Origin: Candidatus Levyibacteriota bacterium
GTDB taxonomy: Bacteria > Patescibacteriota > Microgenomatia > Levybacterales > UBA12049
NCBI GenBank assembly: GCA_018061205.1
Contig: JAGOUP010000037.1
Location: forward strand, 1-6,496
Reading direction: 5' to 3'
Length of the DNA: 6,496 nt
Below, piece by piece: positions 1-6,054 of this stretch. Position 1 is the stretch's first letter; every line of letters starts with the position of its first letter. Made by a program: the position numbers and the translations under genes. The notes under the pieces were generated by a model. The model saw nothing but the letters and a program-made list of their open reading frames with translations, did no database searches and was not told the DNA's origin.

Positions 1-408
1 AACATACCATTACCTACTCCACAGCCCACTCCAGCAACAGGAGTCAACGCAGCTACGTCGATTACATATACAACAGTGGATGGCGCTGCGCGGACAATAG
101 CATGTTTGCCTCTTGATCCCAATGATCAGGATTCTCCAATGACAATTGCTTCGATGAGTGGGACACTTCCTGCAGGCGTTATAGAGAACATATCTGGGTC
201 ATTACTTGATAATAGTGCTGTTGTTATCCCTAATGGCATGTGTCGTATTACCTGTAATCAGAGTACTGCATCCGATGCTATGATAGTAGGAATTACTTTT
301 TCATTAATTACCGTGCCACCTACTGACTCTTTGCTGCCTGAGTTTACTGCTTCTGCTGATCCTATTGAGTTTAATACATCAATCAATTTGCGTAATTTAG
401 GTCGATAA
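1..408 (+). CDS. C-terminal part of a secreted, probably pilin-like protein (5' end outside window)
   Basis: The reading frame is open from the first base to the TAA at 406-408, giving 135 residues with no N-terminus, so this is the end of a longer gene. A GTG at 76 lies mid-frame and need not be the start. The visible part opens with a proline-rich stretch (PLPTPQPTP), then a Ser/Thr/Ala-rich, lysine-poor region with three cysteines, two of them in MCRITC, that could form disulphides outside the cell. It ends in NTSINLRNLGR, which resembles the closing beta-strand seen in pseudopilin-like proteins. No membrane segment is visible in this portion. The gene precedes a PilX-like gene and pilM-pilN-pilO, so a minor pilin or pseudopilin (PilW/GspJ type) is the best inference. 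The decisive N-terminal prepilin helix is outside the window, so another exported protein remains possible. Confidence 0.6.
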   Translation, partial: NIPLPTPQPTPATGVNAATSITYTTVDGAARTIACLPLDPNDQDSPMTIASMSGTLPAGVIENISGSLLDNSAVVIPNGMCRITCNQSTASDAMIVGITFSLITVPPTDSLLPEFTASADPIEFNTSINLRNLGR

Positions 409-414
409 TTCTTG

Positions 415-433
415 ACCCCGATTCAATCGGGGT
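415..433. repeat. Perfect inverted repeat (hairpin or operator candidate)
   Basis: ACCCCGATTCAATCGGGGT is a perfect inverted repeat with 9-nt arms around a single C at 424. As RNA it can form an 8-bp, GC-rich stem with a three-base loop. It begins 6 nt after the stop codon of the upstream partial gene and its last base touches a TTGACA hexamer. No T-run follows, so it is not a standard intrinsic terminator. It could be a 3'-end-stabilising or attenuating hairpin between pilin genes, or a site for a dimeric regulator beside the -35 element. Confidence 0.7.
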
Positions 434-462
434 TGACACATCTTGTCTGCGCCTGCTACGCT
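433..462 (+). promoter_or_regulatory. Candidate promoter upstream of the PilX-like gene
   Basis: A perfect -35 hexamer TTGACA (433-438) is followed after 18 nt by TACGCT (457-462). This matches the -10 consensus only at T1, A2 and T6, but it carries the extended TG at 454-455. Transcription would start about 7 nt downstream, at the A of the ATG at 469, giving a leaderless mRNA. The weak -10 keeps confidence low. The geometry is the same as at the stronger promoter of the membrane-protein gene at the right end of the window. Confidence 0.35.
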
Positions 463-468
463 AGATGT

Positions 469-1305
469 ATGGAAAAACAGCTTCAAAAGGGACAGGTTTT
501 GCTTATTGTGGTATTGGTGATGGTTGTTGCGCTTACTGCTGGTTTGTCTATTGCTTCGCGTTCCATTACAAATTTACGTATTACCTCAGATGATGAGAAT
601 TCTCAACGTGCATTTTCAGCAGCTGAAGCAGGAATAGAGCGTGCAGTAAAAGGAAAATGTACCGATACAAATGGTTGTATTATTTCAGAAGGTTTTGAGG
701 AAGGGTTTATTGAAAATAATACAACCTTTGAAACAAGAATCACACCGATTTCAGGTACAGAATTTTTAGTGAAAGGTGGTGTGCAAGTAAAACAAGATGA
801 AGGGTCTGATGTTTGGTTATCACAGTATTCTACTGATCCAGCGCTCCTTTATACTGATCAATGGTATGGAAATTTGACGGTACATTGGGGAGATGGAAGT
901 GGTGCCTGTAACAATGCTGCTATTCAGATTATGCTTCTGCAAGGTGATAAAACTAATCCTTCCTTAACACAATTTGTCTATGATCCCTGTGCGCGAGGAA
1001 ATAACTTTCCTCTTCCTGATGGGGTGACCGAAACAGAAGTTGCTTCACAAAGCTTTCAGTATACGGCTAATATAACAATACCGGAAGCAAATAAGGGGTT
1101 GCTTATGAGGATTATTCCTCTTTATACAAATACCAGATTTGCACTATCAGGAGATAGAGCATTTTCTGTGCAAGGACAGCTGATTGTATCAACTGGTCGG
1201 ACAGGTGGAAATGGCTCTGAGGCTACAGTGCGAAAAGTGAACTTTACACAAAGCTATGCGAGTGTTCCATCAGAATTTTTTCAATACGTTCTCATCTCAC
1301 CATAA
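469..1305 (+). CDS. PilX-like minor pilin / pilus assembly protein
   Basis: A 278-residue protein with the type IV pilin-like N-terminus of PilX-family proteins: a short basic start (MEKQLQKG), a hydrophobic helix at about residues 9-31 (QVLLIVVLVMVVALTAGLS), then the amphipathic continuation with QRAFSAAEAGIERA at 46-59, a PilX hallmark. The usual glutamate at mature position 5 is absent, as is common in PilX-like proteins. The rest is a beta-rich extracellular domain with cysteines at 64, 70, 147 and 173, which may pair. The ATG at 469 is chosen over a TTG at 412 because the earlier start would add 19 residues ahead of the prepilin leader and read through the inverted repeat. No Shine-Dalgarno is visible. 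The stop overlaps the pilM start by 1 nt (TAATG). Its likely role is a minor pilin priming or modulating fibre assembly at the membrane; the exact subfamily is uncertain. Confidence 0.8.
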   Translation: MEKQLQKGQVLLIVVLVMVVALTAGLSIASRSITNLRITSDDENSQRAFSAAEAGIERAVKGKCTDTNGCIISEGFEEGFIENNTTFETRITPISGTEFLVKGGVQVKQDEGSDVWLSQYSTDPALLYTDQWYGNLTVHWGDGSGACNNAAIQIMLLQGDKTNPSLTQFVYDPCARGNNFPLPDGVTETEVASQSFQYTANITIPEANKGLLMRIIPLYTNTRFALSGDRAFSVQGQLIVSTGRTGGNGSEATVRKVNFTQSYASVPSEFFQYVLISP

Positions 1306-2357
1306 TGAAAACTTATCCTTTAGGACTTGATATAGGTTCCAGTACCATGAAAGCAGTATTATTTAGTGGAGATGAAAAATCCATTGCTTTATCTGTTGCT
1401 ATGACGGTGCCGACGCCACCGAAAGGTATGGTATCTGAAGCACCACTTGATGAAGAAGAAATGGCACGAGCCATTGCTCATTTAGTAGCAGAATCAAAAA
1501 GTAATGCAACAACAGTTAATATCGCTTTACCGGAAAATAAAGTTTATACAAAAGTGTTAGATATGCCTGTTCTTTCCGATAAAGAGCTCTCTTCAGCAAT
1601 TTACTGGGAAGCAGAACAGTACATTCCTGTTCCATTAGATACTATTACTCTTGATTGGAAAGTATTAAAAAGGCCAGAAAAAACTGATCCTGCTAATAAA
1701 ATGCAGGTATTACTCGTTGCTGCACCCACACAACTGATAGAAAAATATCAAAAAATTCTTTCTTTATCTGGACTTACTATTACTTATATAGAAACTGAAA
1801 TATTGTCAGCAATCAGAGCACTTATGTTCCCCTACACACAAAAAAAGGATGCACTTTTTCCCAATACTATTGTTGTTAATATCGGAGCAATGACAACATC
1901 TGTTGCAATTATAAAAGGGGGTATCATTGTTTTTACTTATTCGGTTGCTATTGGTGGAGCTGCACTTAATCGAGCTATTGCAGCAGATTTTGGTTTTTCC
2001 TTACAGCAAGCAGAAGAGTATAAAAAAACATATGGTATTTCACAACAGGAATTAGGGGGGAAAATCAGTGAATCGGCCAAGCCTATTTTGCTTTCGATAG
2101 TTGGGGAAGTTAAAAAAGCAATTGCATTTTATAACGACAAATATAAAAACGATGCGTTAATTCAACAAGTATTACTGACAGGAGGAAGTGCAAAGCTTCC
2201 GGGAATCGATAGTTTTTTTGCACAAAATATTGAAATAGAAACAGCAACAGCAAATCCTTGGAATGTGTTAAGTAATCAACAAGTACCCAGAGAAATTATT
2301 GATAATGCGGCTGATTATACCATTGCCATAGGACTTGCTTTACGTGCATATGAGTGA
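1305..2357 (+). CDS. pilM: Type IV pilus inner-membrane platform protein PilM (actin-like ATPase fold)
   Basis: A 350-residue cytoplasmic protein of the PilM/FtsA actin-like family, full length for the family. The ATPase motifs appear in order: phosphate-1 LGLDIGSSTMKAV (6-18), phosphate-2 region VNIGAMTTSVAI (191-202), the GGAALNRAIAADFG segment typical of PilM (217-230), and the adenosine motif LTGGSAKLPGI (291-301). In known systems PilM binds nucleotide and docks on the N-terminal tail of PilN, linking the cytoplasmic pilus motors to the PilN-PilO complex. An Asn (192) stands where many actin-fold proteins have the phosphate-2 Asp. The ATG at 1305 overlaps the preceding stop by 1 nt and has no Shine-Dalgarno. 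The 3' end overlaps pilN by 8 nt. The family assignment is secure. Confidence 0.95.
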   Translation: MKTYPLGLDIGSSTMKAVLFSGDEKSIALSVAMTVPTPPKGMVSEAPLDEEEMARAIAHLVAESKSNATTVNIALPENKVYTKVLDMPVLSDKELSSAIYWEAEQYIPVPLDTITLDWKVLKRPEKTDPANKMQVLLVAAPTQLIEKYQKILSLSGLTITYIETEILSAIRALMFPYTQKKDALFPNTIVVNIGAMTTSVAIIKGGIIVFTYSVAIGGAALNRAIAADFGFSLQQAEEYKKTYGISQQELGGKISESAKPILLSIVGEVKKAIAFYNDKYKNDALIQQVLLTGGSAKLPGIDSFFAQNIEIETATANPWNVLSNQQVPREIIDNAADYTIAIGLALRAYE

Positions 2358-2883
2358 TATCAATCTTTTACCAAAAAAAGAAGGTATAAATCTTGAAAAC
2401 GATCAAACCGCGATAGTTTTTCGGAGAATTTCTTTAGGTTTTCTTTCTGTGACAGCAATAACATCTATCATATTATTTATTATCATTATCCAGTCTCCTT
2501 TGACAAAAGTACGACAGCAAGAGCTTGCTTTGTTCTCAGAAATAGAACGATATAAAATACAAATGTCTCGAAATGTTATCATCAATGAACGTCTAATTTC
2601 TATTTCAAACCTTTTGAAAAAGAGGAATCAGTTCCAAATCTATATCAGTGGAGTATTAGATGTTGTTCCTTCTTCAGTGGTTGTGACGACATTGACAATT
2701 GATGAGAAAACAATGCTCATGACAGCGAATACTACCTCATTGTCTGCTGTCAATCAATTTTTTGATGCAGTGACTAATATGCAAAAAGAAAAACGATTGG
2801 TTAAGTCAGTGATTTTACAATCGTTTTCTTTTCAGCAGGATACAGGAAAATATAACTCTACCCTAAAGATTACATTTCTATGA
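2350..2883 (+). CDS. pilN: Type IV pilus inner-membrane platform protein PilN
   Basis: A 177-residue bitopic membrane protein. It begins MSDINLLPKK, the conserved INLLP motif by which PilN tails bind the groove of PilM. One transmembrane helix spans about residues 27-48, followed by a charged helical, probably coiled-coil segment (about 52-92) and an extracytoplasmic alpha/beta domain (about 95-177) of the ferredoxin-like kind seen in PilN and GspL. The ATG at 2350 is preferred over an in-frame TTG at 2335 because it places INLLP at the very N-terminus. It overlaps the end of pilM by 8 nt, and the TGA overlaps the pilO start by 4 nt (ATGA), so expression is probably coupled. PilN is expected to heterodimerise with the adjacent PilO. 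Sequence identity within this family is usually low, so the call rests on the motif, topology and gene order. Confidence 0.9.
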   Translation: MSDINLLPKKEGINLENDQTAIVFRRISLGFLSVTAITSIILFIIIIQSPLTKVRQQELALFSEIERYKIQMSRNVIINERLISISNLLKKRNQFQIYISGVLDVVPSSVVVTTLTIDEKTMLMTANTTSLSAVNQFFDAVTNMQKEKRLVKSVILQSFSFQQDTGKYNSTLKITFL

Positions 2884-3599
2884 ACATTGTCCAAACACCA
2901 GATCAAAGTCAATTTGTAAAAGTGCTTATTCACTATAAAAAGTTTTATGTATCTTTAGCAATTATCTGTATTTGTCTTACCCTTTTTATTGTGGTAATTA
3001 TTCCTCAATTTCAGCAATATGGACAACAGCAAGTAGAGATAGAGGAAGTCGAAAATAGGATAAAAGTATTACAAAACAATATCTCTATTCTTTCCCGAAT
3101 AAATGGGGAAGAACAAAATACTATCCTGAAAACAGTGTTAACCGGATTACCTGATGATAAAGATTATGCGGGGGTATTATTTGCAGCGCGAAGTGCTTCT
3201 GCCAAAACGGGGGTGGGGCTTGGTGATTTTACCTTCCAAGTCGGTGAACTTTCTCAAAAAAGTGTTATTACCAAAAACTTACCAGTACTTACCTTAAAGT
3301 TACATGTGATAGGATCTCCCGCACAAGTAGCAAGATTTTTAAAGGAACTTTCTCAAACACTCCCGTTATCAAATGTTACCGAGGTAGCTATAAGTACTCT
3401 CTCATCTGATATAACTGCAGAATTTTATTACAAGTCTATTCCTCAGTTGCAAATTAATTATACGCAGCCAGTTATGGAATCTACAGTACAAAGTGAAAAA
3501 GTTTTAGAAGGTTTAAACAATTGGCAAAAAACAAATGCGTCGTTTGATTCTTTAGTACCTATTACTGGGTCAGCTTCTGCATCACCTTTTGCGCTTTAA
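2880..3599 (+). CDS. pilO: Type IV pilus inner-membrane platform protein PilO
   Basis: A 239-residue bitopic protein with a short cytoplasmic tail (1-20), one transmembrane helix (about 22-42), a coiled-coil stretch (about 44-75, QQQVEIEEVENRIKVLQNN) and a periplasmic-side alpha/beta domain ending near residue 195. That domain contains the LKLHVIGSPAQVARFLKELS strand-helix pattern typical of PilO. PilO pairs with PilN to form the alignment platform around the pilus motor. The last roughly 40 residues are polar and Ser/Thr-rich (GSASASPFAL end) and look unstructured. The start overlaps pilN by 4 nt without a Shine-Dalgarno. The final 18 bp overlap the 3' end of trmD on the other strand. No PilP or PilQ gene follows, which would suit an organism with no outer-membrane secretin, although the operon could have continued elsewhere. 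Confidence 0.9.
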   Translation: MNIVQTPDQSQFVKVLIHYKKFYVSLAIICICLTLFIVVIIPQFQQYGQQQVEIEEVENRIKVLQNNISILSRINGEEQNTILKTVLTGLPDDKDYAGVLFAARSASAKTGVGLGDFTFQVGELSQKSVITKNLPVLTLKLHVIGSPAQVARFLKELSQTLPLSNVTEVAISTLSSDITAEFYYKSIPQLQINYTQPVMESTVQSEKVLEGLNNWQKTNASFDSLVPITGSASASPFAL

Positions 3600-4295
3600 T
3601 CTCTCCAAAAGATCAGGACGATTTTTGATTGTACGTTTTTTACTTTCTTTCTCTTTCCACGCTGCTATCTGTTGATGATGGCCGGATAACAGTATTTCAG
3701 GAACTTTTTCATTTTGGTAAATGGCTGGTTTTGTATACTGAGGATATTCCAGCAACAATTCCTCTGAGTTACTACGTAACTGAAATGATTCATCGTGGCT
3801 TGATACATCTTTCCCTAGGACATTTGGTAATAACCGAACAACAGTATCTGTTAGAACCATTGCTGGAATTTCTCCGCCTGTTAACACATAGTCTCCAATT
3901 GATAGTTCTTCATCAATAAATGCATGAATTCGAGTATCAATTCCCTCATAGTGAGGACAAATAAGGATAAGATGTTCATATCTACTTAAATCTGCAGCTT
4001 TTTGTTGCGTGAACTTCTTCCCGCCTGCATCCAATAAAATGACTCGTTCTTTACAATTGTCAGTTTTACATCGGGCAGCTTGTATGGCGTTATCGATGAC
4101 ATCAACTCTCATAAGCATTCCTACTCCTCCACCATAGGGTGTATCATCAACGAGTTTATGTTTTCCAAAACCGAAATCACGAATATTGATAGAGACAATT
4201 TCTAAAAGATTATTGTCCATTGCACGCTTGAGAATGGAAGAAGAAAAGGGGCCGGCAAACATTTGCGGAAAAAGAGTAATAATGGAGATTTTCAC
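3582..4295 (-). CDS. trmD: tRNA (guanine-N1-)-methyltransferase TrmD
   Basis: TrmD transfers methyl from S-adenosylmethionine to N1 of G37 in tRNAs with G36, preventing +1 frameshifts. The 237-residue protein has the SPOUT trefoil-knot landmarks: KISIITLFPQMF at the N-terminus, DDTPYGGGVGMLMR (50-63), CPHYEGID (113-120), SIGDYVLTGGEIPAMVLTD (132-150) with Arg154, and the C-terminal tRNA-binding domain with LEYPQYTKP, LLSGHHQQI and RPDLLERL. Two positions differ from the usual form: Glu169 in DESF replaces the catalytic Asp of the EDSF motif, and Pro114 replaces the Gly of C-G-R/H-Y-E-G in the cofactor pocket. The start is GTG at 4295, 4 nt after the khpA stop, with GAGG 9 nt upstream. It is the last gene of the rpsP-khpA-trmD unit and overlaps pilO tail to tail by 18 bp. 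Family membership is secure. Confidence 0.97.
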   Translation of the reverse strand: MKISIITLFPQMFAGPFSSSILKRAMDNNLLEIVSINIRDFGFGKHKLVDDTPYGGGVGMLMRVDVIDNAIQAARCKTDNCKERVILLDAGGKKFTQQKAADLSRYEHLILICPHYEGIDTRIHAFIDEELSIGDYVLTGGEIPAMVLTDTVVRLLPNVLGKDVSSHDESFQLRSNSEELLLEYPQYTKPAIYQNEKVPEILLSGHHQQIAAWKEKESKKRTIKNRPDLLERLKRKR

Positions 4296-4299
4296 TTTT

Positions 4300-4533
4300 T
4301 TAAACCTCGCTGAGATTGATATCCACTCGCTTGTTTTGTTTTATTGCAGGAATCTTCATAACATTCCTAATTGATCTAATTACTTTTCCATTTTTTCCGA
4401 TAATTCTTCCCATATCAGTTGGGTTTACGGTAATCGTGAGTGAGACAACACCTTCTTCTTCTGTCTCACTAATGGAGACGTCATCAGGGAATGCAACGAT
4501 AGAGGCAATAAGTGTATGTAGCGTATCTTTCAT
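4300..4533 (-). CDS. khpA: KH-domain RNA-binding protein KhpA (YlqC family)
   Basis: A 77-residue single KH-domain protein. The signature is GRIIGKNGKVIRSIR (42-56), with the GxxG loop GKNG at 46-49 that contacts RNA. It is preceded by an acidic segment and the beta-strand VVSLTITVNPTD, and ends with the strand KRVDINLSEV. This is the length and architecture of KhpA/YlqC, a small RNA-binding protein that in Firmicutes pairs with KhpB and influences cell division and sRNA/mRNA interactions. Whether it does so here is unknown. The ATG lies 5 nt after the rpsP stop and the stop lies 4 nt before trmD, so the three genes form one operon. No Shine-Dalgarno is seen before it. In many bacteria rimM sits between this gene and trmD; here it does not. 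Confidence 0.93.
   Translation of the reverse strand: MKDTLHTLIASIVAFPDDVSISETEEEGVVSLTITVNPTDMGRIIGKNGKVIRSIRNVMKIPAIKQNKRVDINLSEV
4305..4308 (-). promoter_or_regulatory. Shine-Dalgarno for trmD
   Basis: GAGG on the - strand lies 9 nt before the GTG start of trmD, inside the last codons of khpA. It is the clearest ribosome-binding site in the window, where most starts have none. It supports GTG at 4295 as the true start. Confidence 0.6.
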
Positions 4534-4538
4534 AAATA

Positions 4539-4772
4539 TTATGCTTGTTCTACAAGTTTTGTTACTGTCGGGCTTGCTTGGGCTCCTTTAGAAATCCAAT
4601 AATTGAAACGATCCATGTTAATATTTTTTTTGTGTGAGTTTTCGGTCTTTTCATACCAACCGAGGTATTCAATTGCTCCCCCATCACGTTTACTGCGTTT
4701 TTCTTTCACAGCAATACGGAACTTACGTTCCCCTTTTTTCCCCATTTGTGTTAATCGTATTACAACAGCCAT
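4539..4772 (-). CDS. rpsP: 30S ribosomal protein S16
   Basis: A 77-residue protein matching S16 from the first residue: MAVVIRLTQMGKKGERKFRI, then KEKRSKRDGGAIEYLGWYEK, and the helix DRFNYWISKGAQASPTVTKLV, where family members have a similar motif ending in PT-x-T-V. S16 binds 16S rRNA early in 30S assembly. The length is at the short end for the family (about 80-90), with no C-terminal extension. The ATG at 4772 gives the canonical N-terminus. It is the first gene of rpsP-khpA-trmD, read from its own strong promoter. The gap to the upstream rnc stop is 43 bp. There is no Shine-Dalgarno, and the predicted transcript starts only about 5 nt before the ATG. Confidence 0.97.
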   Translation of the reverse strand: MAVVIRLTQMGKKGERKFRIAVKEKRSKRDGGAIEYLGWYEKTENSHKKNINMDRFNYWISKGAQASPTVTKLVEQA

Positions 4773-4783
4773 AGTATAGAACC

Positions 4784-4812
4784 ATTATACCAGTTTCCCC
4801 TCAGCTTCTCAA
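4784..4812 (-). promoter_or_regulatory. Strong sigma-70-type promoter for rpsP-khpA-trmD
   Basis: On the - strand, TTGAGA (4807-4812, 5 of 6 to consensus) is separated by 17 nt from a perfect TATAAT (4784-4789) preceded by TGG, an extended -10. The start of transcription should fall near 4777, leaving a leader of about 5 nt before the ATG at 4772. The -35 lies just beyond the rnc stop codon, so the promoter fills the gap between the two genes. A second -10-like TATACT abuts the ATG but would start RNA inside the gene, so it is less likely. Confidence 0.8.
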
Positions 4813-4815
4813 GAG

Positions 4816-5475
4816 CTACTGTTTTACGGTGGTCAAGGCTATAATAGCTGCGTTGACCTCAGCTTCTTGCTTTGATTTTCCCTGTCCCTCTCCTAAAAGC
4901 TTGTCATTGGCATAGACGCCTACGGTAAACGTTTTGGCATGGGGTGGTCCTTCTTCTTGTAATACCTTATACAGGGGTGAATTTTGCTTTTTTGATTGGA
5001 CATATTCTTGTAGCATACTTTTCGGGTCTTTAAAAGCATCTCTTTTAATCAATTCTTCGACATTTGGCAAAAGACTATCAGTTATAAACTGTCGTACTGC
5101 TTCGATGCCTTGATCGAGGTACAAAGCACCCAAGAAAGCTTCATAACAATCTGCGAGTAAACTTTGATTTTGTCTTCCTTTTGACTCTTCTTCTCCTTTG
5201 GAGAGACGCAAATAATCACCAAAATTTAGTTTTTGGGCAACAATTGCCAAACTTTTTGTATTGACCAGTAACGCACGGAGATTTGTCAATTTTCCTTCAT
5301 TGAACTGAGGGAATGTTAGATAGAGGTAGCTGGATACGACAAATGATAAAATACTGTCTCCTAAAAATTCGAGCCGTTCATTTGATTGGACTTCTTGTTT
5401 TGCCTCATTGAGATAAGACCTATGGGTAAAGGCTTGAACAAAAAGTTCTTGATTATGAAATGTTGGTAGGTTCAT
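4816..5475 (-). CDS. rnc: Ribonuclease III
   Basis: RNase III cleaves double-stranded RNA, chiefly in rRNA precursors. The 219-residue protein has the RNase III domain (about 1-145) with FTHRSYLNE (16-24), the catalytic signature NERLEFLGDSIL (32-43; Glu33, Glu36, Asp40) and LLADCYEAFLGALY (106-119; Asp109, Glu112), all Mg-binding residues being present. A double-stranded RNA-binding domain follows from about 150 (DPKSMLQEYVQ) to 217, with HAKTFTVGVY and GEGQGKSKQEAEVNAA. The N-terminus is about 5-15 residues shorter than usual, but the ATG at 5475 is forced because an in-frame TAG lies two codons upstream. It overlaps the end of nusB by 23 nt, which suggests coupling, and no good Shine-Dalgarno is visible. 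It is the last gene of rpmF-nusB-rnc. Confidence 0.97.
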   Translation of the reverse strand: MNLPTFHNQELFVQAFTHRSYLNEAKQEVQSNERLEFLGDSILSFVVSSYLYLTFPQFNEGKLTNLRALLVNTKSLAIVAQKLNFGDYLRLSKGEEESKGRQNQSLLADCYEAFLGALYLDQGIEAVRQFITDSLLPNVEELIKRDAFKDPKSMLQEYVQSKKQNSPLYKVLQEEGPPHAKTFTVGVYANDKLLGEGQGKSKQEAEVNAAIIALTTVKQ

Positions 5476-5818
5476 GTGCTAGTATATTTCCCAGTGCACC
5501 ATTGATAAATGCTGGACTGGTTTCTCCTCCATACTCTTTTGCTAACTCTATCGCTTCATCTATAATAACTCTTGGCGGTTCTTTTTTCTCGACCAAAAGT
5601 TCATAGATAGCAAGTCTCAGAATCGCTAAATCGACTTTATTGATTTTTTCTATAGGGAATTCAACAGCTGCTTTTTTGATTGCTTCGTCCAAAAATGCTT
5701 TTTGTTGCATGACTGCTGTTGCTTGTTCAGTAATATGTTGTGTGTGAAAGTCAGCTTTAAAGAGTTCTTCTATGGTCTTTTGTCTCTTTGCATGACGTGG
5801 GTCCAGAGGTGTTTTCAT
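5453..5818 (-). CDS. nusB: Transcription antitermination factor NusB
   Basis: NusB binds boxA RNA together with NusE (S10) and promotes antitermination and processing of rRNA transcripts. The 121-residue protein has the conserved C-terminal half: INKVDLAILRLAIYELL (59-75), PPRVIIDEAIELAKEYGGE (81-99) and SPAFINGALGNIL (101-113). The N-terminal helix (DPRHAKRQKTIEELFKADF) corresponds to the R-R-x-A-R-x-x-A-L-Q-x-L region but is diverged, and the protein is shorter than the roughly 130-160 residues usual in other phyla. The ATG at 5818 lies 5 nt after the rpmF stop, with a weak Shine-Dalgarno-like GAAGGG at 5827-5832, 8 nt upstream. Placement between L32 and RNase III makes an rRNA synthesis and processing unit. 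Confidence 0.93.
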   Translation of the reverse strand: MKTPLDPRHAKRQKTIEELFKADFHTQHITEQATAVMQQKAFLDEAIKKAAVEFPIEKINKVDLAILRLAIYELLVEKKEPPRVIIDEAIELAKEYGGETSPAFINGALGNILAHEPTNIS

Positions 5819-5823
5819 GTCAT

Positions 5824-6045
5824 TTACCCTTCATTGGTAACAGTTCGACGCCTAACGACTGTAGGAGTTGCCACTTTGATGATTTGTTTTTCGCTATAAA
5901 ATCCACATGAGCGACATACTTGGTGAGAAAGACCTAAAGCGCCACAATTTTTGCATTTAGCAGCCATAGCAACACTGAGCTTTATATGGGCTCGTCTTTT
6001 TCCTTTTCTTTGTGTGGAATGTTTCTTTTTTGGTTCGTGTGACAT
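5824..6045 (-). CDS. rpmF: 50S ribosomal protein L32 (zinc-ribbon form)
   Basis: A 73-residue protein with the L32 layout: a basic N-terminus KKKHSTQRKGKRRAHIKL (6-23), then a four-cysteine zinc ribbon with CKNC (31-34) and CRSC (44-47), in which GALGLSHQVCRSCGFY is typical of the family. All four cysteines are present, so it is the zinc-binding form rather than the cysteine-free paralogue some bacteria use under zinc limitation. It has a basic C-terminal tail (VVRRRTVTNEG) of about 20 residues beyond the ribbon. The ATG at 6045 gives the expected N-terminus. It is the first gene of rpmF-nusB-rnc, with its own promoter and almost no 5' leader. The usual neighbours in other phyla (the YceD/DUF177 gene upstream, plsX downstream) are absent here. 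Confidence 0.95.
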   Translation of the reverse strand: MSHEPKKKHSTQRKGKRRAHIKLSVAMAAKCKNCGALGLSHQVCRSCGFYSEKQIIKVATPTVVRRRTVTNEG

Positions 6046-6054
6046 ACTATAGCC

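Noticed and set aside
412..468. TTG start at 412 for the PilX-like gene, adding 19 residues
   Set aside because: It would encode the inverted repeat and promoter-like region and put a cysteine-rich extension ahead of the prepilin leader. The ATG at 469 gives the family-typical N-terminus.
3518..3545. Possible terminator for trmD on the - strand (CAAA/TTTG stem before a T6 run)
   Set aside because: The stem is only 4 A-T-rich pairs and lies inside pilO coding sequence, too weak to call.
4186..4591. + strand open frames opposite trmD, khpA and rpsP (for example 4316-4591)
   Set aside because: They are antisense to genes with unmistakable family motifs. Their apparent hydrophobic stretches arise from reading conserved codons in reverse.
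4803..4817. Palindrome AGCTTCTCAAGAGCT over the rpsP -35, as an operator
   Set aside because: Only 5 of 7 base pairs match symmetrically, and the sequence overlaps the end of rnc, so chance is likely.
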